64,000 nucleotides of DNA, from contig NC_071329.1 of the NCBI RefSeq assembly GCF_010183535.1, forward strand, positions 3,844,001-3,908,000, read 5' to 3'. Positions 22,786-35,344 of this stretch are shown one piece after another; the first letter of the stretch is position 1; each line of letters starts with the position of its first letter. The DNA comes from Caenorhabditis remanei (lineage: Eukaryota > Nematoda > Chromadorea > Rhabditida > Rhabditidae). A program made the position numbers and the translations under genes. The notes under the pieces were generated by a model that saw only the letters and a list, made by a program, of their open reading frames with translations, was not told the DNA's origin and made no database searches.

Positions 22786-23580
22786 TCTCCTACTGTTGAA
22801 AAAAAAAACTGAACTATTCAATTTCTTCATTTGAAATGGGCGGTCCAGTGCTTAAACAGGAACTTACGAATATCATCTACGCACATTTTTTAGAAAACAT
22901 TTTCCAGATTATACAATTCTTGTTTCTTATTTGTTATAACATATGAACTCCTATTTTGAAAATGAATATTGGTGAAAATGAATATTCCCTCTTGACGTTG
23001 TAGACGCGCCAAAAGTCTTACGTATAGGTTTAGGTGCGTTCTCTTAAACCGTGGTAACTGTGGAACCATGTTCTGTAGTATGAATATCCATGAATAGATT
23101 GCACAATCATTATTCAGTTGTGGCAGGCTGAACTGAGCTATCAAGAATGCTTGGGTGAGATAGAGGGAACATGAGAATGTGGGGGCGTTTTGTGTGTGAA
23201 ATCACAACAGGTGGTAAGTGTGAGTTGGGGAACATTTGGTCTCTAACTTTGCCCCATGACAGTGTACACAGTGCTCAACAATATTTTGTTTTTTGTACAA
23301 CTTATTCATCATTTCTAGAAAAAAACAACCATAGGATCTAGTTTAAAAAAACATTCCTCGGATGTTCAAGATCAGGATAAATCGATAAACGAAAAAAATC
23401 AACAGATCGCTTTGAAGAAGAATTCAAGTTTCAAGAGGCCACATTCATGGTTATATTAGATATTGTAAGCCTCCGCTGTAAATAAAAGCCTATAGAATTT
23501 AGGCTATCATAAGAATGTTTATTATTGATTGATGAACAAAGAAAAACAAAAACCAAGAACAAGAAAAAACCGATAATTAA
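22786..23580. other. Intergenic between D9 and S2
   Basis: This flank recurs after D18 (43.67-44.50 kb) and after D19 (46.16-47.05 kb); shared marks include GTATAGGTTTAGGTGCG and GAACCATGTTCTGTAG. It differs from the 3' flank seen after D2/D6/D11. No coding exon is supported. Confidence 0.5.
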
Positions 23581-23941
23581 TCAAACCGACGACGAGTTCT
23601 TCTCCATCACTTCCGTCTTAATTTTCAGCTCCTTATTGCTATCCTCAATGTGATTATACAACTTCAAAACCAGCACATTTTGAAGTGCTTCTTGTCTCCA
23701 ATTGCCTCCTTCCTTCTTCAAAACACCAAGTTTCTTGACAGCGACTTTTAGTAGGTCTTCTGGTGGCAGGACGGCGTCGGTGACGGTTTTTGGATACTGT
23801 AGGTCTGGTCCTGATCTTCCTGAAGCGTCTGGGTTTGACACTGCTCTCAATAGCTGGTTTGAAGAGCGTCAGACTTGTCACGAGATAGTTATAGAAGTCC
23901 ATAACGGTGTTTCTAACGACTTGACCAAAATATGTAGACAT
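23581..23941 (-). pseudogene. S2: small unrecognised-family gene, copy 2, frameshifted
   Basis: The N-terminal part (MSTYFGQVVRNTVMDFYNYL to RTRPTVSK) reads from 23941; the C-terminal part (VTDAVLPPEDLLKVAVKKL to EKNSSSV) reads in another frame to 23581. The change falls at a run of five T near 23787-23791, where S1 and S3 have four, so one inserted base explains it. A sequencing error in the homopolymer would give the same picture. The hydrophobic leader upstream is also kept (without an ATG). Heads block S2-D10-D11-D12. Confidence 0.65.
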
Positions 23942-24496
23942 GATGTTTGGCGAATAGGAGAAACAAGAGATTATGAATATGAGAATGAGAATGAATGGTA
24001 TACTGGTATGCGACTAACTATATGTGAAGATGGTTTACAACTCTGACTTCTGGGAAATTGAGAGAAAAGAAGTGACCTGGGAAGACAGAGAGAGAGAGGA
24101 AAGTCGGTCTGTTAGTCCAGATGGTCACACCGCCTGTCATGTAGATATAATTGTTGAAAAATGACAGTAAAACTAAAAAAAAAATGTATAAACGAGATCA
24201 GAATGTTCTCAGCATTCCAATGATAAACAACACGTGACACCTGCTCTACAGTATCCTTTAATGTAATCAAGTTCCAATTTTGCATTGGATTGATAAGTGA
24301 TGAAATTGTTTTGTAACATTTCGTCTGGCTCTCAGAAAATTCAAAATCCTTAAGAAATCAACGTTGAGTAATCACGAATATTCATTTCCAAAACTTGTGT
24401 TTATTGGTAATACAATAAAAGAAAATATCATTTTCCGGTCCATGCACTAAAATATTTTTTAAAGATTAGGATAATTTTTTTTAGAACAGTGGGAGA
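23942..24496. other. Intergenic between D10 and S2
   Basis: Contains the leader-coding or upstream region of S2 and the 3' flank of D10. Closely similar to 47413-47966 and, less so, to 4434-5015 and 40625-41008. No additional gene is supported. Confidence 0.45.
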
Positions 24497-25956
24497 TTAA
24501 TCAAATCTTCCCGGAACAACTGCTAGTTTCAGCCACCAATTTGATTCGTCTTCTCTCAGAAATCTCCCATGTCGTTTAGTAATATCATAAGAAACTTCGA
24601 GCATCAATGCAGCGTCGATACGGAGTTGAACTTTTCTGAAAAAGAAATCAATATGTAGGTAAGGATTTGGTAAAAACGCTCACTTTTCAAAAGATCCAAT
24701 AACTTCTTGCCTCTGTCTCAAAGTGTCCAAACATTGCTTCACGGTCTCTTTTTTTTTTATTCCTATATAGAAACAGGTTTCAGCAGGTCGTCCTCTCTCC
24801 AGCCAATTCTCAATCAAATCCATGTAATTATTTGGTGGATTTCGATTGTTCTCATTCATCAAACACACTCTTTCGTTGGTAAGACTCTGAAGAATTGGGG
24901 TCCACGAACGATTATCACTGGTAAGATTATTGATAATCAAATATTTTGCTTCTCTCGCAATGGTGTGTCGCAAATCTGCACTTAAAACACTACTTGAAAC
25001 TTTCAGTCGCCGAATTGGAAGAGATGATGGATGAATGATTTTCTTGAACCGTTCAAATGCGAGTGATTTCCAGAATGCAACTTCTAAATTTTCGATTTTT
25101 AAAATAGTTCCAGCGGGGAAACGGAGGATGTGGTCGTGAAGTTCAATTTTCAGATTTTTCACTGAAATACTCGAATCACGATTTCCAAACAGTTTCGTGT
25201 GCACCGTCTTTCTTGCTTCATAAAGATACTTATTGTATGCAACACGTTGGATCGTTACTCCTTTTGGAGAGCGTGTAGTAAATTGAATCCAAGGAGTATA
25301 TGGCCGGTTCTGATTGTTTCGACGATTGGTATAACCACTGAGCTGGTCCCGAAGTGATTGAATTTTAAGTTGAATGAATTCTACAGAATGGTTTAATATA
25401 CTTTGACGAAATGTCTCATTGAAAGCATTCACAGGTCCATCAACTCCTGCATTCCTGGTTTCGTCGTCTTCAATATATTCCTCATTCAAACGTTCGGCTA
25501 ACAACATTTTCAAAATTCTCAGCTGCTGCACAAGACCTTGTTCCCATTCCTCCGTATAAACCGGAACATCTTCTTGAACTGTTGTTCTAAAATCGATATC
25601 TCCTGGAAGTACATTGTTCAATCCGGGATATATGATGACTCCATATTGATCAATGTCATCCCTTTGATTCATACGGACAACATCGGGAGGAGTTTCGTTG
25701 CGTCCATAATCACGGTATACAGCAAGGTCGAAGGAGACCTTATTCACCTCCGTAAAAGGACCTGCAAATGTCAAATTCTCGACTTTCAGTGGTATGCGGC
25801 TCTCAAGGGAGCTGACGGATGGGATGCGCAGAGAGATTTGGAATCTGAAAGTGATTTCTTCAAGAAGTGAATAGAAGTGGTAACTAACCGTGTATTTGGG
25901 TTCATGTAAGGCAGAATCGCCTTTAAACTTTCATATTGTACTGGTATGACAGGCAT
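24497..25956 (-). CDS. D10: DUF3557-family protein, type 1, intact
   Basis: Exons complement(join(24497..24635, 24684..25844, 25889..25956)) give 455 aa. Exon 1 ends MNPNTR. Core: VNKVSFDLAVYRDYGRN, RDDIDQYGVII (the Gly-Gly-Ser before it is missing, so this loop is short), NNVLPGDIDFR, LAERLNEEYIEDDETRN, AYNKYLYEARKTVHTKL. Exon 2 ends GSFEK, with Phe for the usual Ser. Exon 3 reads KVQLRIDAALMLEVSYD to LAVVPGRFD, with ITKRHG in the variable loop. Second gene of the S2 block; divergent with D11. Confidence 0.85.
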
Positions 25957-26380
25957 TTCTCTGACGGAAAGAACACGAAAATCAATAAAAAGGGTGGGGT
26001 GAGCAAGGAGACAAATGGGAGGAATACTGAAGAGATGTGAGTGAAGGGACTGCGTGGAAAAGTGCTAATCGACGGGAGCTATTTGTAGAGTGCTCTGGGA
26101 ATACCAACATTCTCAAAAAATGGAATGACAGGCGGTGTCAGCGGTCATGTACATCTGTGCAAATAGAATTCTGATCACTAGGAAAGGTGGACGACCAGTA
26201 ATTGCAAGATCCATCCTCTGCGCATAGTGGTATTCCCAGAACACTCTTTAGATAACCCCGATAGATTAGCACGTCTCCGCACACCTCTCCCCCCACTCAC
26301 ATCTCTTCAGTATTCCTCCCATTGGTCTCCCTTCTCAACCTACCCTTATTATTGATTGCTGTGTGCTCTCCGCCCGAGAA
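25957..26380. promoter_or_regulatory. Divergent promoter module D10/D11
   Basis: Two arms and spacer as in the family module. The leader before D10 (ACGGAAAGAACACGAAAATC) and the leader before D11 (GATTGCTGTGTGCTCTCC) both recur in the D20/D21 module at 49443-49864, showing that the two modules descend from one duplicated segment. Confidence 0.6.
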
Positions 26381-27928
26381 ATGCCTGTCATACCAGTACG
26401 ATATGAAAGTTTGAAGGCGATTCTGCTTTACATGGAACCAAATACAAGGTTAGTTATCACTTTAGCTTACTTCTTGAACTAATCACTTTTAGATTCCAAA
26501 TCTCTCTGCGCATACCGTCTATCAGCTCCCTTGAGAGCCGTATTCCACTGAAAATTGAGAATTTGGTGTTTACGGGGTTAGAGACTAAAGTTAATGAGGT
26601 CTCCTACCAAGTTCGTGTTTACCGTGATTACGGACGCAATGAAACTCCTTCCGATGTTCGCCGTATGAATCAAAGGGGAGGGTCTAACGATGACATTGAT
26701 CAATATGGAGTCATTATATTTCCCGGATTGAACAACGTACTTCCAGGAGATATCGATTTGAGAACAGGAGTTCACCGAGATATTCCGGAAAATGCGGAGG
26801 GACCGGCACAACATCTAGTCAACGTACTTCCAGGAGATATCGATTTGAGAATACGATTTCTACTAGATGTTCCTGCTAATACGGAGGGACAAGAACAACA
26901 TCTACTCCAAGTACTGAGAGCTTTAAAAATGATACTGGCTGAACGGTTGAATCAGGAATATATTGAAGACGACGAAACCAGGAATGCAGGAGTTGGTTTC
27001 AATGAGACATTTCGACAAAGTATATTAAACGATTCTGTAGAATCCATTCAACTTCAAATTCAATTACTTCGGGACCGGCTCAGTGCTTATACCAATCGTC
27101 GGAACAATTATATTCCTCCGTGTACTTCCTGGATTCAATTTACTAGACGCTCTCCAAAAGGAGTAACGATCCAGCGTGTTGCATACAATAAGTATCTCTA
27201 TGAAGCGACAAAGGCCGTGCACACGAAACTGTTTGGAAATCGTGATTCGACTATATCTGTGAAGAATCTGAAAATTGAGCTTCCCAATCGAATTCTCCGT
27301 TTTCCCGCCGCAACTATTTTGAAAATCGAAAATTTAGAAGTTACAAACTGGAATTCACGTGAATTCGAACGGTTCAAGCAAGTCATTCATCCATCATCTC
27401 TTCCAATTCGGCGACTGAAAGTTTCAAGTAGTGTTTTCACTGCAGATTTTCAACACGCAATTGCGAGAGAGGCAAAATATTTGATTATCGATAATGCATT
27501 TGCCAATGCATTTGCTTCATGGACACCAATCCTTCTGAATCTGACCAACCGAAGAGTGTGTTTGAAGAATGAGAACACACTGAATTCACCAAATAATTAT
27601 ATGGATTTAATTGAGAATTGGCTGCAACAAGGGCGTCCAGTTGGGACCTGTTTCCATATGGGAATCAAAAACGAGGAGACCGTGAAGCAATGTTTGGACA
27701 CTTTGAAACAGAGACAAGAAGTTATTGGATCTTCTGAAAAGTGAGCGTTTCTACGAAATCTTTACCAACTATAAGTATTTCTTTTTCAGACAAGTTCAAC
27801 TCCGTATCAATGCTGCATTGATGCTCGAAGTTTCTTATGAAATGATTGAGCAACCTGGGAGATTCCTGAGAAATGATCAATCGAAGTGGTGGCTGAAACT
27901 AAGAATTGTTCGTAGAAGATATGATTAA
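26381..27928 (+). CDS. D11: DUF3557-family protein, type 1, intact, with internal duplication
   Basis: Exons join(26381..26448, 26493..27740, 27790..27928) give 484 aa. Exon 2 carries the same duplicated GDIDLR segment as D2 and D21 (NNVLPGDIDLRTGVHRDI, then HLVNVLPGDIDLRIRFLLD). Its middle (VGFNETFRQSILNDSVES) matches D9, while its last ~300 bp are nearly identical to D2, so it is a mosaic. Exon 3 ends WWLKLRIVRRRYD. Convergent with D12 and divergent from D10. Confidence 0.86.
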
Positions 27929-28619
27929 TCTCCTACTATTTTAAAATAATTCATTATAATCTTTAAAAAAAACAATTTATTCTAATTGCATAAGCCTGGA
28001 AACGATAACTGAAAAGGAAAACTGGACTGTTCAATTTTTCATTTGAAATAAGCGGTCCAGTTCATAAACAGGATCTGATAAACATCTTCTTTACATTTGG
28101 TTTTAAACATTTTTGAAATTATAATATTCTCTTTTTTTTTTGTTTTTAAAAATAAATATTTCTCAAACACGGTCTAAACGTTGACTTCTGAAGGAGAATT
28201 TCACCGATATTTCAAGACCAGCTCACTTTAAGCGTCACTTATCAACCCAATGCAAAATTGGCATTACTTTTTATTAAAGGAGTTCTATCAAGATTTTTGG
28301 TACATTTTCATTTTTTGGAGTGTCTGTGAAAATCATGGAACCCAACAGCAAGACAGCACTACTGTTAGATTGTTGTAAACAAAAATCGGCAGTGACAACC
28401 GGTCAATTCTTAACTTGGTAGTTACTACATTTACAGAGCCTTATTTATTTGAAAAAAATAACGTTTTGGGAAGTTTTAAAGGAAATTACAGAGGGTTGGT
28501 TCAACATATTAGATATGAAATGCACAATTTTATCGTTATATTAAAGAGAAACATTATTTGTATCAGACACTCTTGTTCGTGTAGAAAGAAGGACAGATAA
28601 AATCAAAGATTCCAACTGA
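27929..28619. other. Convergent intergenic block, copy 3 of 4
   Basis: Homologous to 8570-9182. Here the D12 stop codon lies further right, so the right ~75 bp, coding in D7 and D22, is 3' flank. The conserved downstream element is near 28225. Confidence 0.5.
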
Positions 28620-30046
28620 TTACTCCAGTTTTGACCGAACAACTCTCCAGTTCAACAACCATTTTGAGTGGAAGTCCGATGGTTGTAAAGCTTTATAATA
28701 AACTTGGAGACTCGATGAAGCGTTGACACGTAGTTCAACATAGCTGGAATAATATAATGAGAAATGATGTGCAAACCGAGAAACTTACTTATCTGATGCT
28801 GCAACAACCTCTGGTCTCATTTTCAAATTGATCAAAACTCGCTTGACAGTTTCTTCCTTCATGATACCACTCCAAGAAGTTCCAACGGGGCGTTCGTTCT
28901 CCAACCAACTGCTGATGAAGTCCACGTAGTCTTCATCAGATTCATTTCTATGTTGATTTTTCATATACAAATATCGATTGGTCAGGTTGCGAAGAATTGT
29001 AATCCATGGGCGTAGTAATACCATCCATGGGCGTGTTATGGTTGTGGTTTTGTCAATGATAAGAATCCTCGCTGTTTTGACAATTTCATGTTTAAAATTT
29101 GAGAGATTAGGATTACATTTCATTGTTAATCGTTCAAGAGGGAACGAAGACGTGTCAATAATCCGACTGAATTTTTGAAAATTGGATGCACTCCAACTGA
29201 GTATCTCCAATGTTTGAATTCTCAGCTTGGTTTCCACAGGGAAACGAAGAATGTAATTGTGAAAATCAATGGTCACATTCTTCACCGATATGATTAAATT
29301 TCGCTTACCAAACAGTGTAGCGCTTAGTATTTTCATTGCCTCGAACAGATTCTTATTGTAAGGAATCCGTTGGATCAGACCTCTTCTCTGAGAAGTCACA
29401 GTCAATTGAATCCCGTTGGTGTACGCCGGTTTTGTGTTGTTGCGACGATGTTTGAAAGGTTCCAAAGCGATTTGTAATGAATCTATCTGATTTCGAATCA
29501 CACAATGTCGAGTTTGAAACTCTACATACCGACAAGTTTTGAACTTATCATGCTCTGTGTACTCCTGATTCAAATGCTTGACCAACTTCTTGTTGAGCGC
29601 TTCCAACTCCTGAACTAGAAGACGTTCTTTTCTATTTGTATCGTTTTGTGAATTTCTCAGAATTTCTCTTCTTAAATCCACATCTCCAGGGAGCACTGTG
29701 TTGATTCCCGGAGAAATAGTGTATCCATATTCATCAATATCATGTGAAATCGGTAGCATTGACATTTGAATCTTAGAGGACACGTTGTTATCTTTTGAAT
29801 GGGGATATACACCTAGACGGTAGCGAGCTCCATTTACTTCGATTCCTGTTTTTGAAAACTTCAAATTCACGATTTTCAATGGTAATCTTCTTTCGAGAGA
29901 ACTGATAGATGGTATGCGCAGGGAGATTTGAAATCTGAAGGTGATTAGTTCAAGAAGTAAACACGAGTGGTAACTAACCGTGTATTTGGGTCCATATATG
30001 ACAGAATCGCCTTCAAACTTTCATACTGTACTGGTATGACAGGCAT
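28620..30046 (-). CDS. D12: DUF3557-family protein, type 2, intact, short C-terminus
   Basis: Exons complement(join(28620..28743, 28789..29934, 29979..30046)) give 445 aa. Exon 1 reads MPVIPVQYESLKAILSYM. Type-2 core: NLKFSKTGIEVNGARYRLG, DIDEYGYTISPG, NTVLPGDVDLRREIL. The middle is shorter and differs from D7 (LNKKLVKHLNQEYTEHDKF) and matches D3. Exon 3 ends WRVVRSKLE and a TAA at 28620, the presumed ancestral end. Contains the extra PWMVLLRPWI repeat (two PW elements), also present in D3 as PWMVSRPWI. Divergent with D13. Confidence 0.84.
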
Positions 30047-30464
30047 TTCTCGGGCGGAAAGCACACAGCAATCAATAATAAGGGTAGGTTGAGGAGGGAT
30101 ACAAATGGGAGGAATACTGAAGAGATGTGAGTAAAGGGTTGTGTGTAGACGTGCTAATCGACCGGGGTTATCTGTAGAGTGCTCTGGGAATACCACTATT
30201 CTCAGAAAATGAAATGACAGGTGGTGTCAGCGGTTATCTACATTGTCTTTGCAAATAGAATTCCGATCCCTGGGAACGGTGGACAAACAGAAATACCATC
30301 TGCCATTCTCTAAGAATATTAGTTTTCCCACAGCACTCTACAGATAGCTCCGGTCGATTAGCACTTCTCCGCACAACCGCTCACTCACATCTCTTCAGTA
30401 TTCCTCCCATTTGTATTCCTCGTCTACCTACCTTATTAATTGCTGTGTTCTTTTCGCCCGAGAA
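30047..30464. promoter_or_regulatory. Divergent promoter module D12/D13
   Basis: Family module with both arms. The D13 arm reads CCCACAGCACTCTACAG and CCGGTCGATTAGCACTTC. In the D12 direction the arm happens to be open in frame with the D12 ATG, but this is not so in most other copies, so it is read as untranslated. Confidence 0.6.
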
Positions 30465-31934
30465 ATGCCTGTCATACCAGTACGGTATGAACGTTTAAAG
30501 GCGATTCTGCCGTACATGGACCCAAATACACGGTAAGTTACCACTCCTGGTTAACTCTTAAACTAATAACTTTTAGATTTCAAATCTCTTCCCGCATGCC
30601 TTCAATCAGCTCACTAGAGAGCCGTATTCCGCAGAAAATCGAGAATTTGACGTTTTCAAATATTGAGACCAAAATAAATGAAGTCTCCTATCAACTTGGT
30701 GTATACCGTGATTATGGACGCAACGAAACTCCTCCCGATGTTGTCCGTATGAATCAAAAGGGAGGCTCTAACGATGACATTGATCCATATGGAGTCATTA
30801 TATATCCCGGACTGAACAACGTACTTCCAGGAGATATCGATTTGAGAGGAAAATTTCGCCGAGCTAATCCGGTTTATACGGAGGAATGGGAACAAGGTCT
30901 TGTGCAGCAGCTGAGAACTTTAGAAATGTTGTTAGTCAAACGGTTGAATGAGGAATATATTGAAGACGACGAAACCAGGAATGCAGTTGTTGGTGGAGCT
31001 GTAAATGCTTTCAATGAAACATTTCGACAAAGTATATTAAACAATTCTGTAGAATCTATTCAACTTCAAATTCAATCACTTCGGGGCCAGCTCAGTGCTT
31101 ATGCCAATCGTCGGGACAATAAAATTCCTCCGTGTACTTCCTGGATTCAATTTACTAGAAGCTCTCCAAAAGGAGTAACGATCCAACGTGTTGCATACAA
31201 TAAGTATCTTCATGAAGCGACAAAGACCGTGCACACAAAACTGTTTGGAAATCGTGGTTCGAGTATTTCAGTGAAGAATCTGAAAATTGAGTTTCACGAT
31301 CGAATTATCCGTTTTCCCGCGGCAACTATTTTGAAAATCGAAAATTTAGAAGTTGCATTCTGGGATTCAGTTGCATTTAGACGTTTCAAGAATATCATTC
31401 ATCCATCATCTCTTCCACTTCAACAACTGAAAGTTTCAAGTAGTGTTTTTACTGCAGATTTTCAACACACCATTGTGAGAGAGGCAAAAAGATTGATTAT
31501 CAATAATGTTACCAATGGTAATCGTTCATGGACCCCAATCCTTCAGAGTCTTACCAACGAAAGAGTGTATTTGGAGAATGAGAACACTCTGAATCCACCA
31601 AATGATTATATGGACTTGATTGAGAATTGGCTACAACAAAGGCGTCCAGTTGGTACCTGTTTCTATATAGGAATCAAATATGAAGAGACCGTGAAGCAAT
31701 ATTTGGACACTCTGAAACAAAGACAAGAAGTTCTTGAATCTTCTGAAAAGAGAGTGTTTCTACTAAATCCTTACCGACTATAATAATTGTTTCAGACAAG
31801 TTCAACTCCGTATCAATGCTGCATTGACGCTCAATGTTTCTTATAAAATGATTGAACAACCTGGGAGATTACTGAGAGATGACCAATCGAAGTGGTGGCT
31901 GATACTGAAAGTTGTTCGCGGAAGATCTGATTAA
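30465..31934 (+). pseudogene. D13: type-1 DUF3557-family gene with lost intron-2 donor
   Basis: Exons 30465..30532 and 30577..31749 are open and typical (VNEVSYQLG-like core with INEVSYQLGVYRDYGRN, NNVLPGDIDLRGKF, MLLVKRLNEEYIEDDETRN). At the exon 2 end the usual GAAAAGTGAG is GAAAAGAGAG, so the GT donor is GA. Reading through gives SSEKRVFLLNPYRL and a stop at 31783, removing the whole exon-3 module (31796..31934), which is otherwise intact. A GT four bases downstream would shift frame. The product may still be made, lacking ~45 C-terminal residues; I class it as damaged. Confidence 0.72.
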
Positions 31935-33024
31935 TCTCCTACAGTTAAAAAAATTTATCAGAATCTCGTTATTTAACAAATGAATTTTAATAACATAAGC
32001 CTGAAAATCATACCAGACAAGGAAAACTGGACTGTACAATTTTTTCATTTGCAATGGGCGGTCCAGTTCTTAAACAAGATCTTATAAATATCATTTGTAC
32101 GCATGGCTTCAAAAATTTTTCCAAGTTATAAAATTCTCGTTTCTTAATCGCTTTCACATTTTATAAATGAAAATTCGTGATTAATCAACGTTGAATTCTG
32201 AAAGATACTGAATCCTCTAGAAGTCAGACCAAATGTTACAACACAAGCGTCACTTATCAATCCAATGCAAAATTGGAACTTCATTACATTAGAGGATACT
32301 GTAGAGCAGGTGTCACATATTGTATATCAACATCGGAATGGAACGCTGAGAATACGCTGATCTCGTTAATACATTCATTTTTTCAAATCTTTTATAACAC
32401 CGTCCAAAATTTTGATTCAATTAATTTAAAATCGAAATAAATTTCACATGTTGTTAGATCAAGATCTCGTTAACTTCCTCACTTCAATTCATATTTGTTG
32501 ATCAGTGTTTCTCTGCTGCTAAATTGATTTTTGATGATAGTTATGAACAACCTGTTAGTGTTCAAAACATTTCGTACCTGTTCTTAATTGCTAACTGTGA
32601 ATTTGAATTTCCTAATTGAAAAATGCTTGTGCTTCTTTTAAGTTTCTTATGAAAACTTGTCTTTACCGATTAGAGAGTCTTAATTGGAGACCGTGGAGCA
32701 GGTGCCACATGCTGTGTATCATTAGAACGCTGAGAATACGTTGATCTCGTTTATACATTCAAATTCAACTTTTATCAACAGCGTCCAACTGTTTGACCGA
32801 CTTTCCCAGTGATCAGAATTATATTTGCAGAGAAAGTGTACATAATCGCTGACATCGTTTGTCATTCTGTCATTTTCTTAGATTCCCAGGGCACTCTACA
32901 GATAACCCCGGTAGATTAACACGTCTTCACACAACCCCTCTCTCCTCATCTCTTCAGTATTCCTCCCATTTGTCTCCTTCCTCAATCTACCTTTATTGAT
33001 TGCTGTGATTTTTCCGCCCGGAAG
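31935..33024. other. Intergenic between D13 and D14
   Basis: The first ~130 bp match the D5 flank. The segment at about 32460-32800 matches 14.15-14.75 kb and carries the empty TA site for the MITE inserted at 14436. A single-armed upstream module for D14 occupies about 32810-33024. No other gene. Confidence 0.5.
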
Positions 33025-33329
33025 ATGCCTGTGATACCAGTACAGTATGAAAGTTTGAAGGCAATTCTGCCTCACATGGAACCAAATACACGGTTAGTTA
33101 CTGCTTCTGTTTACTTCTTGAACTAATCACTTTCAGATTCCAAATATCTCTTCGAATGCCTTCAATCAGCTCACTTGAAAGCCGTATACCACTGAAAATC
33201 GAGAATTTGACGCTTACAAAGTTAGAAACCAAAGTAAATGAAAGCTCTTACCGACTTTCGAGTATATCAGTGAGAAATCTGAAAATTGAGCTTCCCAAAT
33301 TTTCGTTTTTTAATTGTTATTGCATATAA
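33025..33329 (+). pseudogene. D14: 5' remnant of a type-1 DUF3557-family gene
   Basis: Exon 1 (33025..33092) and its intron are normal. Exon 2 starts at 33137 and reads PSISSLESRIPLKIENLTL to VNESSYRL, then jumps by internal deletion to SSISVRNLKIELP and runs into foreign sequence with a stop at 33329. About 600 bp of the domain and all of the 3' half are gone. The first part most resembles D6. Confidence 0.8.
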
Positions 33330-33515
33330 ACTCACTGTTTTGGAAATAAATATCCGTGATTACTCAACGTTAGTTTCTAAAGGATTTTGAATTCTCTAAG
33401 AACCAGACGAAATGTTACAACACAATTTTATATTTATATTAGAAACACTTTATTAGTATCAGGCACTCTTGTTTGGATAGAAAAAAGATCAGATAACATC
33501 AAAGATTTCAACTGA

Positions 33516-35344
33516 TTACTTCATTTGTGACCGAACAACTCTCCAAGTCAACAAGCATTTTGTGTCCGATGGTTGTAAAGCTTCATAAAAAACTTGGAGA
33601 CTCGATGAAGCGTTGACACGTAGTTCAACATAGCTGTAATAATAAAATGAGAAATTGTGTGCAAAACAGAGCTGTGCGGAAGTTTTTGAAAAAGGAAGAA
33701 AGAAGTGAAAAAAGCCCGGAAGAAGGAAGAAGAAAGTTGGTCCGAACCCGGAAGTCGGAAGTTAATTTTGAAAATGACAAATTTGAGGAAAATTTTTTCT
33801 AGTCATCTATGAAAGCGAATGTTCGCGTTGTTTTGCATGCAAAATTCCATTAAAACCACCAAAACACCGCTGAAATTCCGTCGAAAATTACAACATTTTT
33901 GTGAACTTTTTACACGGGAGTCGGAAGTGGCAAACAATTTCAACGGAAGAAGGAAGTGAAATTTTTTTAAAGGAATAAAGAAGAAGGAAGAAGGAAGTGA
34001 AAAAAAGCCCGGAAGAAGGAAGAATGAAGTCGAAGGATGGAATTCCGCACAGCTCTGGTGCAAAACAAAGCACTTACTGCATGTTGCATGATACTGCAAC
34101 AACCTCTGGTCTCATTTTCAAATAGATCAAAACCCGCTTGGCAGTTACTTCCTCCATGATACCAGTCCAAGAAGTTCCAACGGGGCGCTCGTTCTCCAAC
34201 CAACTGCTGATAAAGTTCACGTAGTGACTATGAGATTCATTTCTACTTTGTTGTTTCAAATACAAATGTCGGTTGGTCAGGTTGCGAAGAATTGGAATCC
34301 ATGGGCGTGATATGGTTGCGATGTTGTCGATGATAAGAGTCCTCGCACCTTTAACAATCACATGTTCAAATCTTGAGCGACGAGCACCACATTTCATCGT
34401 TAATTGTTGAAGAGGGAACGAAGACTTATCAATAATTCGACTGAACTCTTGAAAATTGGATGCATTCCAACTGAGCACATCCAATGCTTGAATTCTCAGT
34501 TTGGTTTTCACAGGAAAACGAAGAATATAATCGCAAAAATCAATGGTCACATTCTTCACCGATATGATTGAACTTCGCTTACCAAACATTGTAGAGATTA
34601 GCATTTTCATTGCCACGAACAGATTCTTACTGTAAGGAATCCGTTGGATCAGACCTCTTCTCTGTGAAGTCACAGTCAATTGAATCCAGTTGGTGAACGG
34701 AGGTTTTGTGTTATTGCGGCGATGCTTGAAAGGTTCCAAAGCGGTTTGTAATGAGTTTATTCGATCTCGAATCAGTCTCACAGAAGATTTTTTCCAATGT
34801 ATCTCACAATCAGCTCGATACTCTGGATATGAAGGAACAGTTGGGAACTCATCTTGCTCTGTGTACTCCCAACGCTCGGCCAAGATCTTCTTGAGCCCTC
34901 TCAACTCCTGGACTAGAAGACGTTCTCTTCTATCTGAATCGTTTTGTAAATCTCTCAGAATTTCTTTTCTCAAATCCACATCTCCAGGGAGCACTGTGTT
35001 GATTCCCGGAGAAATAGTGAACCCGTGTTCATCAATATCATGTGGAATCGGTAGCATTGACATTTGAATCTCAGAAGACACGTCGTTATCTTTTGAATAG
35101 CGATATACACCTAGACGGTAGCGAGCTCCATTTACTTCCATTCCTGTTTTTGAAAACTTCAGATTCACAATTTTCAATGGTATTCTTTTTTCGAGAGAAC
35201 TGATCGACGGTATGCGCAGGGAGATTTGGAATCTGAAAGGGATTAGTTCAAGAAGTAAACAGGAGTGGTAACTAACCGTGTATTTGGATCCATGTACGGC
35301 AGAATCGCCTTCAAACTTTCATACTGTACTGGTATAACAGACAT
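33516..35344 (-). CDS. D15: DUF3557-family protein, type 2, with a hAT MITE in intron 2
   Basis: Exons complement(join(33516..33633, 34078..35232, 35277..35344)) give about 446 aa. Exon 1 reads MSVIPVQYESLKAILPYM. Type-2 core: NLKFSKTGMEVNGARYRLG, DIDEHGFTISPG, NTVLPGDVDLRKEIL. Exon 2 ends VVAVSCNM followed by a GTAAGT donor, where paralogs end VAVSDK, so the last residues have been replaced by four new codons. Intron 2 is 444 bp instead of ~45 because of the MITE at 33667-34057. Exon 3 keeps YVELRVNASSSLQVFYEAL, is 6 nt shorter, and ends VVRSQMK. Likely functional if the long intron is spliced. Confidence 0.75.
33667..34057. mobile_element. hAT-type MITE in intron 2 of D15
   Basis: 391 bp with 14-bp perfect terminal inverted repeats (CAGAGCTGTGCGGA / TCCGCACAGCTCTG) and an 8-bp target duplication GTGCAAAA at 33659-33666 and 34058-34065. 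The interior is rich in GGAAGAAGGAAG and its complement, forming a large hairpin. No transposase. TIR and 8-bp duplication fit the hAT superfamily; the left end resembles that of the element in D8. Confidence 0.88.

Noticed and set aside
29945..30196. In-frame N-terminal extension of family genes (VFPEHSTDNPGRLARLH...) into the promoter arm
   Set aside because: Open in frame upstream of D7, D9, D12 and D22 but in a different frame or interrupted at D1, D20 and D26, so the arm is better read as promoter or untranslated leader.
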